Shown here: positions 6,345 to 13,558 of the stretch, piece by piece
How positions within the stretch are numbered: the stretch's first letter is position 1
Layout: each line of letters begins with the position of its first letter
Assembly (NCBI GenBank): GCA_021791015.1
Contig: JAJYFH010000010.1
Span: forward strand, 1 to 14,037
DNA from: a bacterium
GTDB taxonomy: Bacteria > Patescibacteriota > CPR2 > UBA1875 > JAJYID01
Reading direction: 5' to 3'
DNA length: 14,037 nucleotides
Notes under the pieces: generated by a model
Seen by the model: only the letters and a program-made list of their open reading frames with translations
Databases searched by the model: none
Told to the model about the DNA's origin: nothing
Translations under genes and position numbers: made by a program

Positions 6345-7568
6345 CTAAGGCGGTGTTATTTCTTCCCACTCTTTTACTTCCCAAGTTCCACCCGGCCCGC
6401 CGGCAAATTGCTGGGATTTCAGGCCGCTTTTGTAATCTATCCCACCGCTGCCAGCTAGGTATAATGTTTGACCTGTCATTGCAGTAATGGTGCCACTACC
6501 AGCTAAATACATCGAGCCACTATAAGCATATAAAGCCAGGTTCTCTCCATTGCCACTTCCCGTAAAGCTGATGGCCGAGCTGCTTTTTGTATTTGCTATG
6601 TTAGTTGAAATAAATAAAATATAGGAACCCTGGGAGTTGCCTTGAAATTCTCCACCCGTGATATTGATTTGGCCATCAACAAGAACTATGGTGCCGTTTG
6701 AGCCGAATGAATCGTCGAGCTTCCAAGTCCCCCCGCTAATATTGAGATTTCCCTGAATGTAAAGCGGTCCGGTAAGATTTACTTCCTGATTAGAATTTGA
6801 CATAGACACATTGCCGGTAATTTCTTTTGGCCCCAAATCTGTATAACTGCCTGTGGCAGGTGGCGAATAATCACCAGTAATAGTACCGCCGGCCGAAGCT
6901 AAAGAGCGCCATTGGTCTAGATTAATTGTAGGCAGCGCAACTGAAGGTGCTCCTTGTGTTTTTGTACCCACAATATTGTTTTTTGGATCATAAATTGTGC
7001 CCACTGCCCAAGCATCACCCGGATCTTCTACCTTTGATCCCGCTCCCGAAACAGTGATATTACCATTAGAATATAGGCTACCGTGAACATCCGAAGAGCC
7101 TCCAACATCGATCCCACCTACTCCCGCCTGGATAGCATAGCTGAAAGCAGGATTTGTCGTTGTTGGAGTATCGGCAATTTTTATTCTGATAGCCTTCTTG
7201 TATTTAGGATTGGCTTTCGAAGGAACATAAGCCGTTGAAGTAATATAATCATTATTGGCGTCAATCTGAGTTACGGCAACATCAAATTCACCACCTGAAA
7301 TAGAAGCATTACCGGTTTCGCCTGTATATGAAAGGTTATCGACTTTCAGTTCCCATAAGGCTTTATTTATCCCTGCTTCGGCTATGTTTAGCGCTACATC
7401 CTGATTGTAAGTCCTGTTTATGGACATTCTGTTTTCAAGGGTTAGTGATGCTGCCGCCAGCAAAAAAGCAGACAAAACCGTCATCATAATGACAAAAACA
7501 GCCAAGATCGAACCATTTGTGTCAAGGGCCTTAAACTTTGAATTTTGAACTTTGAATTTTTTGATCAT
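6345..7568 (-). CDS. PilX-like minor pilin/adhesin with beta-rich repeats
   Basis: 407 residues from ATG 7568 (an in-frame GTG at 7580 is possible; neither has a good ribosome site). The N-terminus lacks a G-FTLIE cleavage motif but matches the PilX_N pattern: GSILAVFVIMMTVLSAFLLA membrane helix followed by LENRMSINRTYNQDVALNIAEAGINKA. The rest is Gly/Ser/Thr/Asn-rich with repeated short strands (GGIDVGGSSDVHGSLYSNG, GNLNISGGTW, GQINITGGEFQG, GSMYLAGSGTI, TLYLAGSGGIDYKSG), suggesting a beta-helix or solenoid. It follows three prepilin genes and precedes pilM, so a pilus-tip adhesin or priming subunit is likely. Residues before the helix (KFKVQNSKFKA) are encoded by a heptanucleotide repeat. 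Confidence 0.75.
   Translation of the reverse strand: MIKKFKVQNSKFKALDTNGSILAVFVIMMTVLSAFLLAAASLTLENRMSINRTYNQDVALNIAEAGINKALWELKVDNLSYTGETGNASISGGEFDVAVTQIDANNDYITSTAYVPSKANPKYKKAIRIKIADTPTTTNPAFSYAIQAGVGGIDVGGSSDVHGSLYSNGNITVSGAGSKVEDPGDAWAVGTIYDPKNNIVGTKTQGAPSVALPTINLDQWRSLASAGGTITGDYSPPATGSYTDLGPKEITGNVSMSNSNQEVNLTGPLYIQGNLNISGGTWKLDDSFGSNGTIVLVDGQINITGGEFQGNSQGSYILFISTNIANTKSSSAISFTGSGNGENLALYAYSGSMYLAGSGTITAMTGQTLYLAGSGGIDYKSGLKSQQFAGGPGGTWEVKEWEEITPP
7534..7561. repeat. 7-nt period tandem repeat at the start of the PilX-like gene
   Basis: Four units in a row on +: AACTTTG, AATTTTG, AACTTTG, AATTTTT. A partial further copy (ACTTTGAAATT) lies at 7579-7589. Translated on the minus strand the array gives the KFKVQNSKFK stretch. 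Confidence 0.85.
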
Positions 7569-7587
7569 TGTGTCTTGCACTTTGAAA

Positions 7588-8187
7588 TTAATCTGAGTTT
7601 CGCCTTTTTGACTGGCTGCTAACGCTTACAGTTCTAGTTTCGCCTTGCCCGGTATTGGTAAGGGTCAGATTGGTCGTGACCATAACGCTCTGTGGCGGCG
7701 AGCTATCGTAGCTAAATGCAAGGGACTGCACATCATCCAAGATAATACTATCAGAACCATTTTGAGGATAAAGCCGGCTGTTGGTATTATCTGAGAAAAC
7801 CAATTTATGCAGATTGTTTGAATTGTTTGGATCCAGATAATAAATAATGTGGTCGTAAACCTTTTGGGATCCGGAGTAGAGAAAATTATCCGAGTTATCA
7901 ATTGCTGGAACGTCCAAAATTAAGGTAGTGTTGCTACCTGTATAAGTTGCGCCCGCGCCGGATGTATACGTTGAATCTATCTTGGCGCTTAACTTGACAT
8001 TGTTGTTTATTCCCTCAAGCGCATTTTTAGCTTCGACTTGCAGCTTTGACTTTGCTATCTCTTTTTCCGATGAAATGGTTCCACTTATATACATCTGGGC
8101 AAGCAGAATAACAATCATAGCCATAATAGCCGTAGCGATGGTTACTTCAATTAACGTAAATCCTCTAATTGATTTATAAATCTTCAT
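7588..8187 (-). CDS. Type IV minor prepilin (class III signal, PilW/PilV-like)
   Basis: 199 residues. The leader MKIYKSIRG is followed by FTLIEVTIATAIMAMIVILL, with Gly at -1 and Glu at +5: a prepilin peptidase/N-methylation site and the hydrophobic assembly helix. The remainder is a Ser/Thr/Asn-rich head with no Cys pair. The size and the N-terminal sequence fit PilW/GspJ-like minor pilins. Start ATG 8187 with AGGA five bases upstream. The gene ends 19 bases before the PilX-like ATG, with which it is probably co-transcribed. Confidence 0.85.
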   Translation of the reverse strand: MKIYKSIRGFTLIEVTIATAIMAMIVILLAQMYISGTISSEKEIAKSKLQVEAKNALEGINNNVKLSAKIDSTYTSGAGATYTGSNTTLILDVPAIDNSDNFLYSGSQKVYDHIIYYLDPNNSNNLHKLVFSDNTNSRLYPQNGSDSIILDDVQSLAFSYDSSPPQSVMVTTNLTLTNTGQGETRTVSVSSQSKRRNSD

Positions 8188-8273
8188 CTTAATCCTGAAC
8201 TATTGTTTTTTGTATTTCCGAAACAAAGCACCGCGTATTCAATATAGTGTTTTTGCTCATTTGTATATGTTAT

Positions 8274-8294
8274 ACTCAATACTCAATACCCAAT
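8274..8294. repeat. 7-nt period tandem repeat, word ACTCAAT
   Basis: ACTCAAT, ACTCAAT, ACCCAAT in the 122-base spacer between the two minor prepilin genes. The spacer otherwise shows no clear promoter. Confidence 0.85.
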
Positions 8295-8309
8295 ACGGTA
8301 TACTAAACT

Positions 8310-8699
8310 TCATTTTGCTATTAATGTTGTTAAAGTTACGGTTTCATTTTGATTTTTCTCGGTGAAGTTCACATCAACTTTGGCTTTGACGATATTGGTT
8401 TCAGCCTGACCATCTCCGTTTATGTCATTTGAAATGGTTATTACCCCATTACCGCCCGGGATAGAGGAAGGCACACTGAAAGTGCCACTTGCCAAAGAAT
8501 CAAAGGATGTATTCCTCAAGGTCTCAAGTTCTTGCTGCGCCGATTCATAGGCTTGAAGGCGAGTTTTGGACTCATTATTGCCAACCATGTTCTCAGTAAT
8601 AAGCGGCAAAACTCCCAAAATAAAAATGGAGGCAACCACAACTAAGATGATTATCTCCATTAGCGTAATGCCTCTTTCGTTTTCTAAGATCTCCCTCAT
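8310..8699 (-). CDS. Type IV minor prepilin (PilV-like)
   Basis: 129 residues. Leader MREILENERG then ITLMEIIILVVVASIFILGV: Gly -1, Glu +5, and a long hydrophobic helix, so a prepilin-peptidase substrate with Ile instead of Phe at +1. The helix is followed by a polar stretch (ESKTRLQAYESAQQELETLRN) as in PilV/GspI-type proteins, then a small beta-rich head. ATG 8699 has no ribosome site, but a TATAAT box ends six bases before it. Confidence 0.85.
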   Translation of the reverse strand: MREILENERGITLMEIIILVVVASIFILGVLPLITENMVGNNESKTRLQAYESAQQELETLRNTSFDSLASGTFSVPSSIPGGNGVITISNDINGDGQAETNIVKAKVDVNFTEKNQNETVTLTTLIAK

Positions 8700-8705
8700 A
8701 ACTTA

Positions 8706-8711
8706 ATTATA
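8706..8711 (-). promoter_or_regulatory. -10 box of the PilV-like gene (leaderless spacing)
   Basis: TATAAT, six bases (TAAGTT), then ATG. The same arrangement with nearly the same bases (TATAAT, TAAACT, ATG) is at 13484-13496. No convincing -35; the region 17 bases upstream is part of the hairpin after the major prepilin gene. Confidence 0.5.
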
Positions 8712-8724
8712 ACTAATTTCAATT

Positions 8725-8764
8725 CAAATAAAAACAGTCTTGATAAGAAGGCTGTTTTTATTTG
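8725..8764 (-). terminator. Hairpin terminator after the major prepilin gene
   Basis: A 13-bp perfect stem (8725-8737 pairs with 8752-8764; arm CAAATAAAAACAG) with a 14-nt loop, starting seven bases after the major prepilin stop. The arm is A-rich, so each strand carries TTTTTATTT in the 3' half: it can act in either direction. It would separate major prepilin mRNA from the downstream minor prepilins. Confidence 0.6.
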
Positions 8765-8771
8765 AGATCTT

Positions 8772-9185
8772 TTACTGCTTGCTATTAAGTGTTGTTAGTG
8801 GGTTACCGTTATCATCGTTGGCTGATAAAGTATAGCTTGAGCCGTCTGTTGAAGAGTATGAATAATCAGTCTTAGCTTTAGGATCTTGAGGGAATCCAAT
8901 GGCTTGACCATTCACAGTTTGGCTCTGGAATTTGCCTGCTACACATGTATTAGCTTTAACAGCAGCCATATCCGGCGACGGATATTTATTGCCATTGTCT
9001 GAGTAACAATCTTCGAGAGCTGTTTGGATCCTGGAAAGATCAGCATTTCTTTGATCATTGTTGGCTTTTGACTTGCTGCCCGATGTTGCACTGATAACGA
9101 TAACAATAAGGATGCCTAATATAACAATTACGATTAAAAGTTCAATCAAGGTAAAACCTTGTTTGTTTTGCAGCTTTCTTAACAT
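8772..9185 (-). CDS. pilA: Major type IV prepilin
   Basis: 137 residues. Leader MLRKLQNKQG then FTLIELLIVIVILGILIVIV, a textbook class III signal (Gly -1, Phe +1, Glu +5). The helix continues into RNADLSRIQTALEDCYSDNG, and the head has two Cys (60 and 81) that could form a disulfide, plus a Pro/Asp-containing segment and a Ser/Tyr/Asn/Asp-rich C-terminus (SANDDNGN). It is called major because of its small size, the consensus promoter, the ideal ribosome site and the hairpin after its stop; this is inference. The prepilin peptidase that would process it is not in the window. Confidence 0.9.
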   Translation of the reverse strand: MLRKLQNKQGFTLIELLIVIVILGILIVIVISATSGSKSKANNDQRNADLSRIQTALEDCYSDNGNKYPSPDMAAVKANTCVAGKFQSQTVNGQAIGFPQDPKAKTDYSYSSTDGSSYTLSANDDNGNPLTTLNSKQ

Positions 9186-9188
9186 TTT

Positions 9189-9199
9189 TCACCTCCTTT
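9189..9199 (-). promoter_or_regulatory. Ideal Shine-Dalgarno of pilA
   Basis: AAAGGAGGTGA on the minus strand, with six bases between GGAGG and ATG 9185. It is the longest anti-16S match seen in the window and supports high expression. Confidence 0.9.
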
Positions 9200-9215
9200 C
9201 AAATATTGTAACGCC

Positions 9216-9245
9216 ATTATATGTTGATGCTTTTATGCTTGTCAA
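9216..9245 (-). promoter_or_regulatory. Consensus sigma-70-type promoter of pilA
   Basis: TTGACA (9240-9245), 18-bp spacer, TATAAT (9216-9221): both hexamers match the consensus fully. The predicted start near 9209 gives a leader of about 24 bases containing the Shine-Dalgarno. DNA upstream (9262-9310) is a quasi-repeat of about 9 nt. Confidence 0.85.
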
Positions 9246-9261
9246 TGAGAATAACACAGGG

Positions 9262-9310
9262 ATTGTTGTAATTGTTCTAGCTGTTTTATTGTTTTGCTTG
9301 TTCTAATTGG
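9262..9310. repeat. ~9-nt quasi-repeat upstream of the pilA promoter
   Basis: On +: ATTGTTGTA, ATTGTTCTA, GCTGTTTT, ATTGTTTTG, CTTGTTCTA, ATTGG. It lies 17 bases upstream of the -35 in the spacer after pilC. Low complexity is the null explanation. Confidence 0.5.
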
Positions 9311-9355
9311 TCTTTCAGTTAGAGCATCTAAAACAACTCGAACATTTTAACAGAG

Positions 9356-10573
9356 TTATTTTATGGATTGAGTCGCTTGATAGATCGGAGTAATGATTGA
9401 AACAACCACAAAACCCACCGCTATGCCAACTATAATCATAATGACCGGCTCGATGATGCTCGAAATATTTTTGGTGAAGTTCTCAATCTGGCGTTCGTAA
9501 AACTCAGCAACTTTGACAAGCATTTTATCCGAGTTTCCGGTTTCTTCACCGACAGCCAGCATTTGAGAAACCATAATTGGAAAAATTTTGCTTTGCCTTA
9601 GCGGTTCGGCAATGGGGGCGCCGTTTTTGACTTTTTCCTTTACTTTCTCTACTTCCGCCGAAAAAACAACATTTCTCGTAGAATGGCTGACTATTTCAAG
9701 GGCTTCAAGAACGGTCACTCCGCTTGAAAGCAATGTACCAAGAGTTCTGGCAAATCTGGCCATATTAAAACGCAAAGATATCTTGCCGATTACAGGCATT
9801 TGCAAGATAGCCTTATGCCAAGCCCACTTGAGTGACTCTATTTTATGAAAAGCAAAATATAAACCTGCCACAACAAAGATCGTTCCAAGCGCTAAAAAAA
9901 TGCCTTGGCGCACCATTAAATTGCTAAGCCAAATGAGCATTTTTGTCGTTATAGGCAGCTTTGCATCAAGTTCATTGAATAAGCTTGAAATGGATGGTAC
10001 GACCTTAACCATCAAAAATATAATGGCGCCAACCATAGCCGTCAAGATGACAACCGGATAAGTGAGTGCTCCTTTGATCTTAGAAACCAACTCATGATCT
10101 TTCTGGGTTTGGATGGCCAGTTCTTCCAACGCTTTATCTAAAGTACCACTAGCCTCACCGGCTCTAACCATATTAATAAATACGGGTGAGAAATATTTAG
10201 ATGTTCCCTCCAGAGCATCAGACAAGGATTTGCCGCCTTCGATATCTTTAAGAAGCGAATCCATGATTTTTCTCATAACACCCTTGGAAGATTGTTCGCG
10301 AATAATATTTATAGACTGCGCCAAAGGGACGCCGGCGTTTATCAATGTTGATATTTCCTCGCAAAACATCAGCTTATCGCTAAGGGAAAGGTGGTTTAAA
10401 ACATCAATATTTAATTTATCAATGCCGAAAACTTTCTTTTCCTCTGATATTACAATTGGTGTAATGTTGTTTTTTCCCAGGAGACTTCCGGCCTCTTCCC
10501 TGCTAACAGCATCTATGACGCCCTTGGTCATGTTGCCGGTTTGATCTTTTCCTGTATAACTAAATTTTGCCAT
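9356..10573 (-). CDS. pilC: Type IV pilus platform protein PilC
   Basis: 405 residues, the normal PilC/GspF length. It has two related T2SF domains (about 65-190 and 270-395), each with the helical cytoplasmic part and the MVRAGEASGTLDKALEELA / MLAVGEETGNSDKMLVKVA repeat, and three main hydrophobic segments (about 168-192, 221-240, 373-397). PilC is the inner-membrane platform on which PilB drives pilin insertion. ATG 10573 gives the usual MAKFSYTGKDQTG start. There is no Shine-Dalgarno; upstream lies a 91-base repeat-filled spacer, so it probably relies on pilB transcription. Confidence 0.95.
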   Translation of the reverse strand: MAKFSYTGKDQTGNMTKGVIDAVSREEAGSLLGKNNITPIVISEEKKVFGIDKLNIDVLNHLSLSDKLMFCEEISTLINAGVPLAQSINIIREQSSKGVMRKIMDSLLKDIEGGKSLSDALEGTSKYFSPVFINMVRAGEASGTLDKALEELAIQTQKDHELVSKIKGALTYPVVILTAMVGAIIFLMVKVVPSISSLFNELDAKLPITTKMLIWLSNLMVRQGIFLALGTIFVVAGLYFAFHKIESLKWAWHKAILQMPVIGKISLRFNMARFARTLGTLLSSGVTVLEALEIVSHSTRNVVFSAEVEKVKEKVKNGAPIAEPLRQSKIFPIMVSQMLAVGEETGNSDKMLVKVAEFYERQIENFTKNISSIIEPVIMIIVGIAVGFVVVSIITPIYQATQSIK

Positions 10574-10578
10574 GTTTC

Positions 10579-10613
10579 AATGTTAAATGTTAAAGGTGAA
10601 ATGTAAAATGTTT
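10579..10613. repeat. 7-nt period tandem repeat, word AATGTTA
   Basis: Five consecutive heptamers on +: AATGTTA, AATGTTA, AAGGTGA, AATGTAA, AATGTTT. It directly abuts the pilC start region in the pilB-pilC spacer. Confidence 0.85.
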
Positions 10614-10628
10614 AAATCTTTATTCATT

Positions 10629-10660
10629 GGAAATTGATTGAAAATTAGAAATTGAAAATT
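10629..10660. repeat. 7-nt period tandem repeat, word GAAAATT
   Basis: GGAAATT (10629-10635), a 4-nt offset, then GAAAATT, AGAAATT, GAAAATT (10640-10660). It ends four bases before the pilB stop. Confidence 0.7.
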
Positions 10661-10664
10661 AACA

Positions 10665-12599
10665 CTATTCTTGTGTTACCCTCATAACTTCCTCGATGCT
10701 TGTTAACCCTTCCAGAGCTTTTGTCAGCCCGTCCTGATGCATATTGATAAAACCGTCTTTCCTGGCTGCTGCAACCAGTTCATCTTCTGAGGCTTTTTTG
10801 ATGATCAAGCTGCCAATCTCATCGGTTACTTCTATGACTTCATATATCCCGACCCGGCCCCTATATCCTGTTTGTTCACATTTGGCGCAACCGACCGGTT
10901 TAAAAAGATTGATGGCGTACTTCCCTTTGATGTTCTTTTCTTCTATATCAGCACTCTCAAATATCTTATGCCTTATTTCCTCACCCGAACTAGATATTTT
11001 ATTTAAAATAGCGGGGTTTTCCTGAAGAATTTCCAGAATAGTTTTCTTACCAATGTCTTTTGCAAGCGATGTTTCATCATTTCTCTCAAGACCAAGAGAC
11101 TTTAACTTTTTTGATTCCTTGTCTTTACTCTCTAAAGCGGCAAATTCCTTTTTTAAGTTAAAATTAGCAATAATTTTTACCGCCATTTTGTCGTCTAAAG
11201 TTATTTTTAACTTGCAATGTGGGCAAAGTTGCCGAACAAGCCTCTGGCCGATAACGGTATTGACAGTTGAGGCGATGAGAAATGATTCGACTTCCATATC
11301 TTCAAGCCGTGGCAAGGAGCCGGGAGCAGAATTTGTGTGCAAAGTAGACAGAACTACATGTCCGGTGAGCGAAGCATGAACGGCCATTTCCGCCGTTTCT
11401 TTATCGCGAATCTCACCAACCATGATAACATCCGGATCTTGGCGAAGAAGCGCTCGAAGGCCTGAGGCAAATGTCATGCCAATCGCCGGATTGACCTGTG
11501 TCTGATTCACTCCCGGGATGCGGTATTCCACCGGATCCTCAACGGTCGAAATATTTACACCGATATCATTGATTAAGGTTAGGAGGCTATAAAGAGTGGT
11601 TGATTTTCCGGATCCGGTCGGACCGGTAACTAGCGTCATGCCGTGCGGACGATCAAGATTTCGCTTCACAACTTCAAGGGCAAGGCCGCGAAAACCAAGC
11701 TCCTCCAATGATGCGGCCTTGGTCGACTCATCCAAAATTCTCATAACCACCTTTTCGCCATCCATGATCGGCAGAGTTGAGACACGGAGAGAGATATTTT
11801 TTCCGGCCATTTTTAGCTTTATTCTGCCGTCTTGAGGTATGCGATGTTCATCGATTCTTAAACTGGATAATATTTTTATTCTAGTAACCACTGATGACAT
11901 TACCTGTTTAGGTAGTGTCATGGTATCGCGCAAAATGCCGTCTATGCGATACCGAACCTGGATGAACGTTTCTCTTGGCTCTATATGCACGTCTGAAGCT
12001 CTGGACTTAACTGCATATTCAAGGATGATATTGACGGCTCTTGCAATGGGCGCTTCTTGGACAATCTCTCTTACCGAATCTGCTGTATCATTTTCATCCA
12101 GTTCTTCTTCCTCTATGGAAATTTCACGGTTCTCTGCAATCGCCTTTGAGATTTCTTCGGAAAATTCGTCTTTATATTGATCAAGAATTAAATCAATTTC
12201 CGGTTTTGCGGCAATAAAGATCTTTAACTTTTTGTCAAACTCTTTCTTTATAAACTGAACCGTCTGAATATCTTCAGGATCCGACATAGCCACCTTGAAC
12301 CTGCCGTCTTCGTCCTGGCCAAAAACAACCACATTATATTTTCTGGCTATCTTTTCAGGAATTTTCCTTAAAGTTTCCTTTGAAACCTGAATATCTGACA
12401 GGTCCGTAAAAGGTGTGCCTATTTCTTCGGCATAAAGTTTTATAAACTCTTTTTCGGTTATAATTTTTTTCGAAATAAGAAGCGGGAGAAGATCCACTTT
12501 GCTTTCCTTTGCTTCTTCTGTCAGATCTTTAAACTTTGCCTCAGAAAGGACATTATTTTTTAAGAGTATGTCCTTAAGCTTAGTTTGTACGACTTGCAA
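10665..12599 (-). CDS. pilB: Type IV pilus extension ATPase PilB
   Basis: 644 residues from TTG 12599, or 648 from an in-frame ATG at 12611. I prefer TTG because GGAGG lies five bases before it, as for other genes here. Residue numbers below count from the ATG. N-terminal GspE/MshE-type domain (about 10-150); then ASDVHIEP (205-212), Walker A GPTGSGKST (330-338), Asp box, Walker B DVIMVGEIRD (394-403), His box around HTNSAPGSLPRLEDM (425-439). The zinc site is CPHC (463-466) with CAKC (575-578), then TGYRGRVGIYE. The two Cys pairs are ~108 residues apart, clearly more than is usual in PilB, with a charged insert (KDKESKKLKSLGLERNDE). It hydrolyses ATP to drive pilin polymerisation through PilC. 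Confidence 0.95.
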   Translation of the reverse strand: MQVVQTKLKDILLKNNVLSEAKFKDLTEEAKESKVDLLPLLISKKIITEKEFIKLYAEEIGTPFTDLSDIQVSKETLRKIPEKIARKYNVVVFGQDEDGRFKVAMSDPEDIQTVQFIKKEFDKKLKIFIAAKPEIDLILDQYKDEFSEEISKAIAENREISIEEEELDENDTADSVREIVQEAPIARAVNIILEYAVKSRASDVHIEPRETFIQVRYRIDGILRDTMTLPKQVMSSVVTRIKILSSLRIDEHRIPQDGRIKLKMAGKNISLRVSTLPIMDGEKVVMRILDESTKAASLEELGFRGLALEVVKRNLDRPHGMTLVTGPTGSGKSTTLYSLLTLINDIGVNISTVEDPVEYRIPGVNQTQVNPAIGMTFASGLRALLRQDPDVIMVGEIRDKETAEMAVHASLTGHVVLSTLHTNSAPGSLPRLEDMEVESFLIASTVNTVIGQRLVRQLCPHCKLKITLDDKMAVKIIANFNLKKEFAALESKDKESKKLKSLGLERNDETSLAKDIGKKTILEILQENPAILNKISSSGEEIRHKIFESADIEEKNIKGKYAINLFKPVGCAKCEQTGYRGRVGIYEVIEVTDEIGSLIIKKASEDELVAAARKDGFINMHQDGLTKALEGLTSIEEVMRVTQE

Positions 12600-12619
12600 A
12601 TTTCCCTCCATCTTTCATA

Positions 12620-13261
12620 TTATTCTGGTCTGCCCGTGTTTTCGTTTTGAGCAGACACCTGAACAATGGCATTGTCTTGTTGTCCGGCAACAGCTTGAAA
12701 ACCGGTTTGCTCTGCTGTCATTTCACCATGTCCATATTTATCTCTTATTTCCATAATTCTTTGGCTCAAGCCATCAGGATTAGGAACCCTTTCGAAGTTG
12801 AAGTTTGGTTGTTCACCAGCTGTCTGCACATTGATATCACCATAATCGTAGAAGGTTTCGAAGATACCTTTCTTAGTTGCTGAGATATCTTGTATTTCAG
12901 ACAATGCTAATTCTGATATTTTTCTAGAGAACAATCCAAACTGGCCTATATCGACAATGTGCTGGTTGGTGACAATCTGGATGTTTAGATAGTTAATCAA
13001 CCAATTTATATAGAAAAACAAAACCGTAAAAAGTAAGAATAAACTAAAGAAACAGGCAGTAATCGCTTTAAAAACCTGATTTTGGGCAAAAATTTCAATG
13101 TGCTTTGAAAAAAAATAAGCAAATGTCATGGCCGAAACAACCAAAAAGGTTACCAAGAAAGCCGGCGCATACACTGTCCAATGCCTTCTGACGATTATCA
13201 GAACCTCCTCGTCGGCTTTTTGGGTTTCGAAGTATTTTCGATTCGGCTTAATCTTTTCCAT
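12620..13261 (-). CDS. Membrane protein with bacterial PH domain (DUF304/bPH2 type)
   Basis: 213 residues: cytoplasmic start containing VRRHWTVYAPAFLV, two membrane helices (about 30-52 and 64-90), then a bPH2 domain (about 92-170) with YLNIQIVTNQHIVDIGQFGLFSR... and the LSEIQDI and YGDINVQTAG motifs typical of the family. The last ~40 residues are Gln/Asn-rich and disordered-looking. Function is not known for such proteins. Its ATG follows the previous stop by seven bases, and the stop precedes pilB by 8-20 bases, so it is in the pilB operon. A weak GTGAG is the only ribosome-site candidate. Confidence 0.8.
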   Translation of the reverse strand: MEKIKPNRKYFETQKADEEVLIIVRRHWTVYAPAFLVTFLVVSAMTFAYFFSKHIEIFAQNQVFKAITACFFSLFLLFTVLFFYINWLINYLNIQIVTNQHIVDIGQFGLFSRKISELALSEIQDISATKKGIFETFYDYGDINVQTAGEQPNFNFERVPNPDGLSQRIMEIRDKYGHGEMTAEQTGFQAVAGQQDNAIVQVSAQNENTGRPE

Positions 13262-13268
13262 TTTATAC

Positions 13269-13484
13269 TCACAGTTTAATGCTTATCGGTTGCGTCCAAT
13301 TAATTTTCAAAAACATATATAGAGAGATGGCCAGAATAGCGACACAAGTCCAGATAAAGATATGTTCTGCCAATCTCATCTTGCTGTTGGACTCGAAGTG
13401 CAGCATGCCTTGGTAAATTGCAATCCCGGCGATCGCGGCCCAAACGAGAAGAAAAACCATATAAATTAAAAGGATGATTAACAT
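13269..13484 (-). CDS. Small two-helix membrane protein
   Basis: 71 residues: hydrophobic segments at about 1-24 (starts at the very N-terminus) and 42-60, joined by a short polar loop (HFESNSKMRLAEH), with a short polar C-terminus. No family recognised. It is the first gene of the run leading into the PH-domain protein and pilB, and it has its own promoter; ATG 13484 would be at or next to the first transcribed base. Confidence 0.65.
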   Translation of the reverse strand: MLIILLIYMVFLLVWAAIAGIAIYQGMLHFESNSKMRLAEHIFIWTCVAILAISLYMFLKINWTQPISIKL

Positions 13485-13490
13485 AGTTTA

Positions 13491-13519
13491 ATTATAATTG
13501 GAAAACAGATAACAGTAAA
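13491..13519 (-). promoter_or_regulatory. Promoter of the 71-aa gene, PH-domain gene and pilB operon
   Basis: TATAAT (13491-13496) with TTTACT (13514-13519, 4 of 6 to TTGACA) 17 bases upstream, and six bases (TAAACT) before ATG 13484. The -35 falls inside a heptanucleotide repeat. Confidence 0.6.
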
Positions 13520-13531
13520 CATATAACAAAA
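13504..13531. repeat. 7-nt period tandem repeat, word AACAGTA
   Basis: Four consecutive heptamers on +: AACAGAT, AACAGTA, AACATAT, AACAAAA. The array covers the predicted -35 of the operon promoter. Confidence 0.75.
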
Positions 13532-13558
13532 GAGGCCGTTAAAAAACTAGCTTAATTT

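Noticed and set aside
8189..8260. 23-codon minus ORF just before the PilW/PilV-like minor prepilin gene
   Set aside because: It ends one base before the prepilin ATG and could be a leader peptide, but it lacks a ribosome site, a convincing promoter and a recognisable composition.
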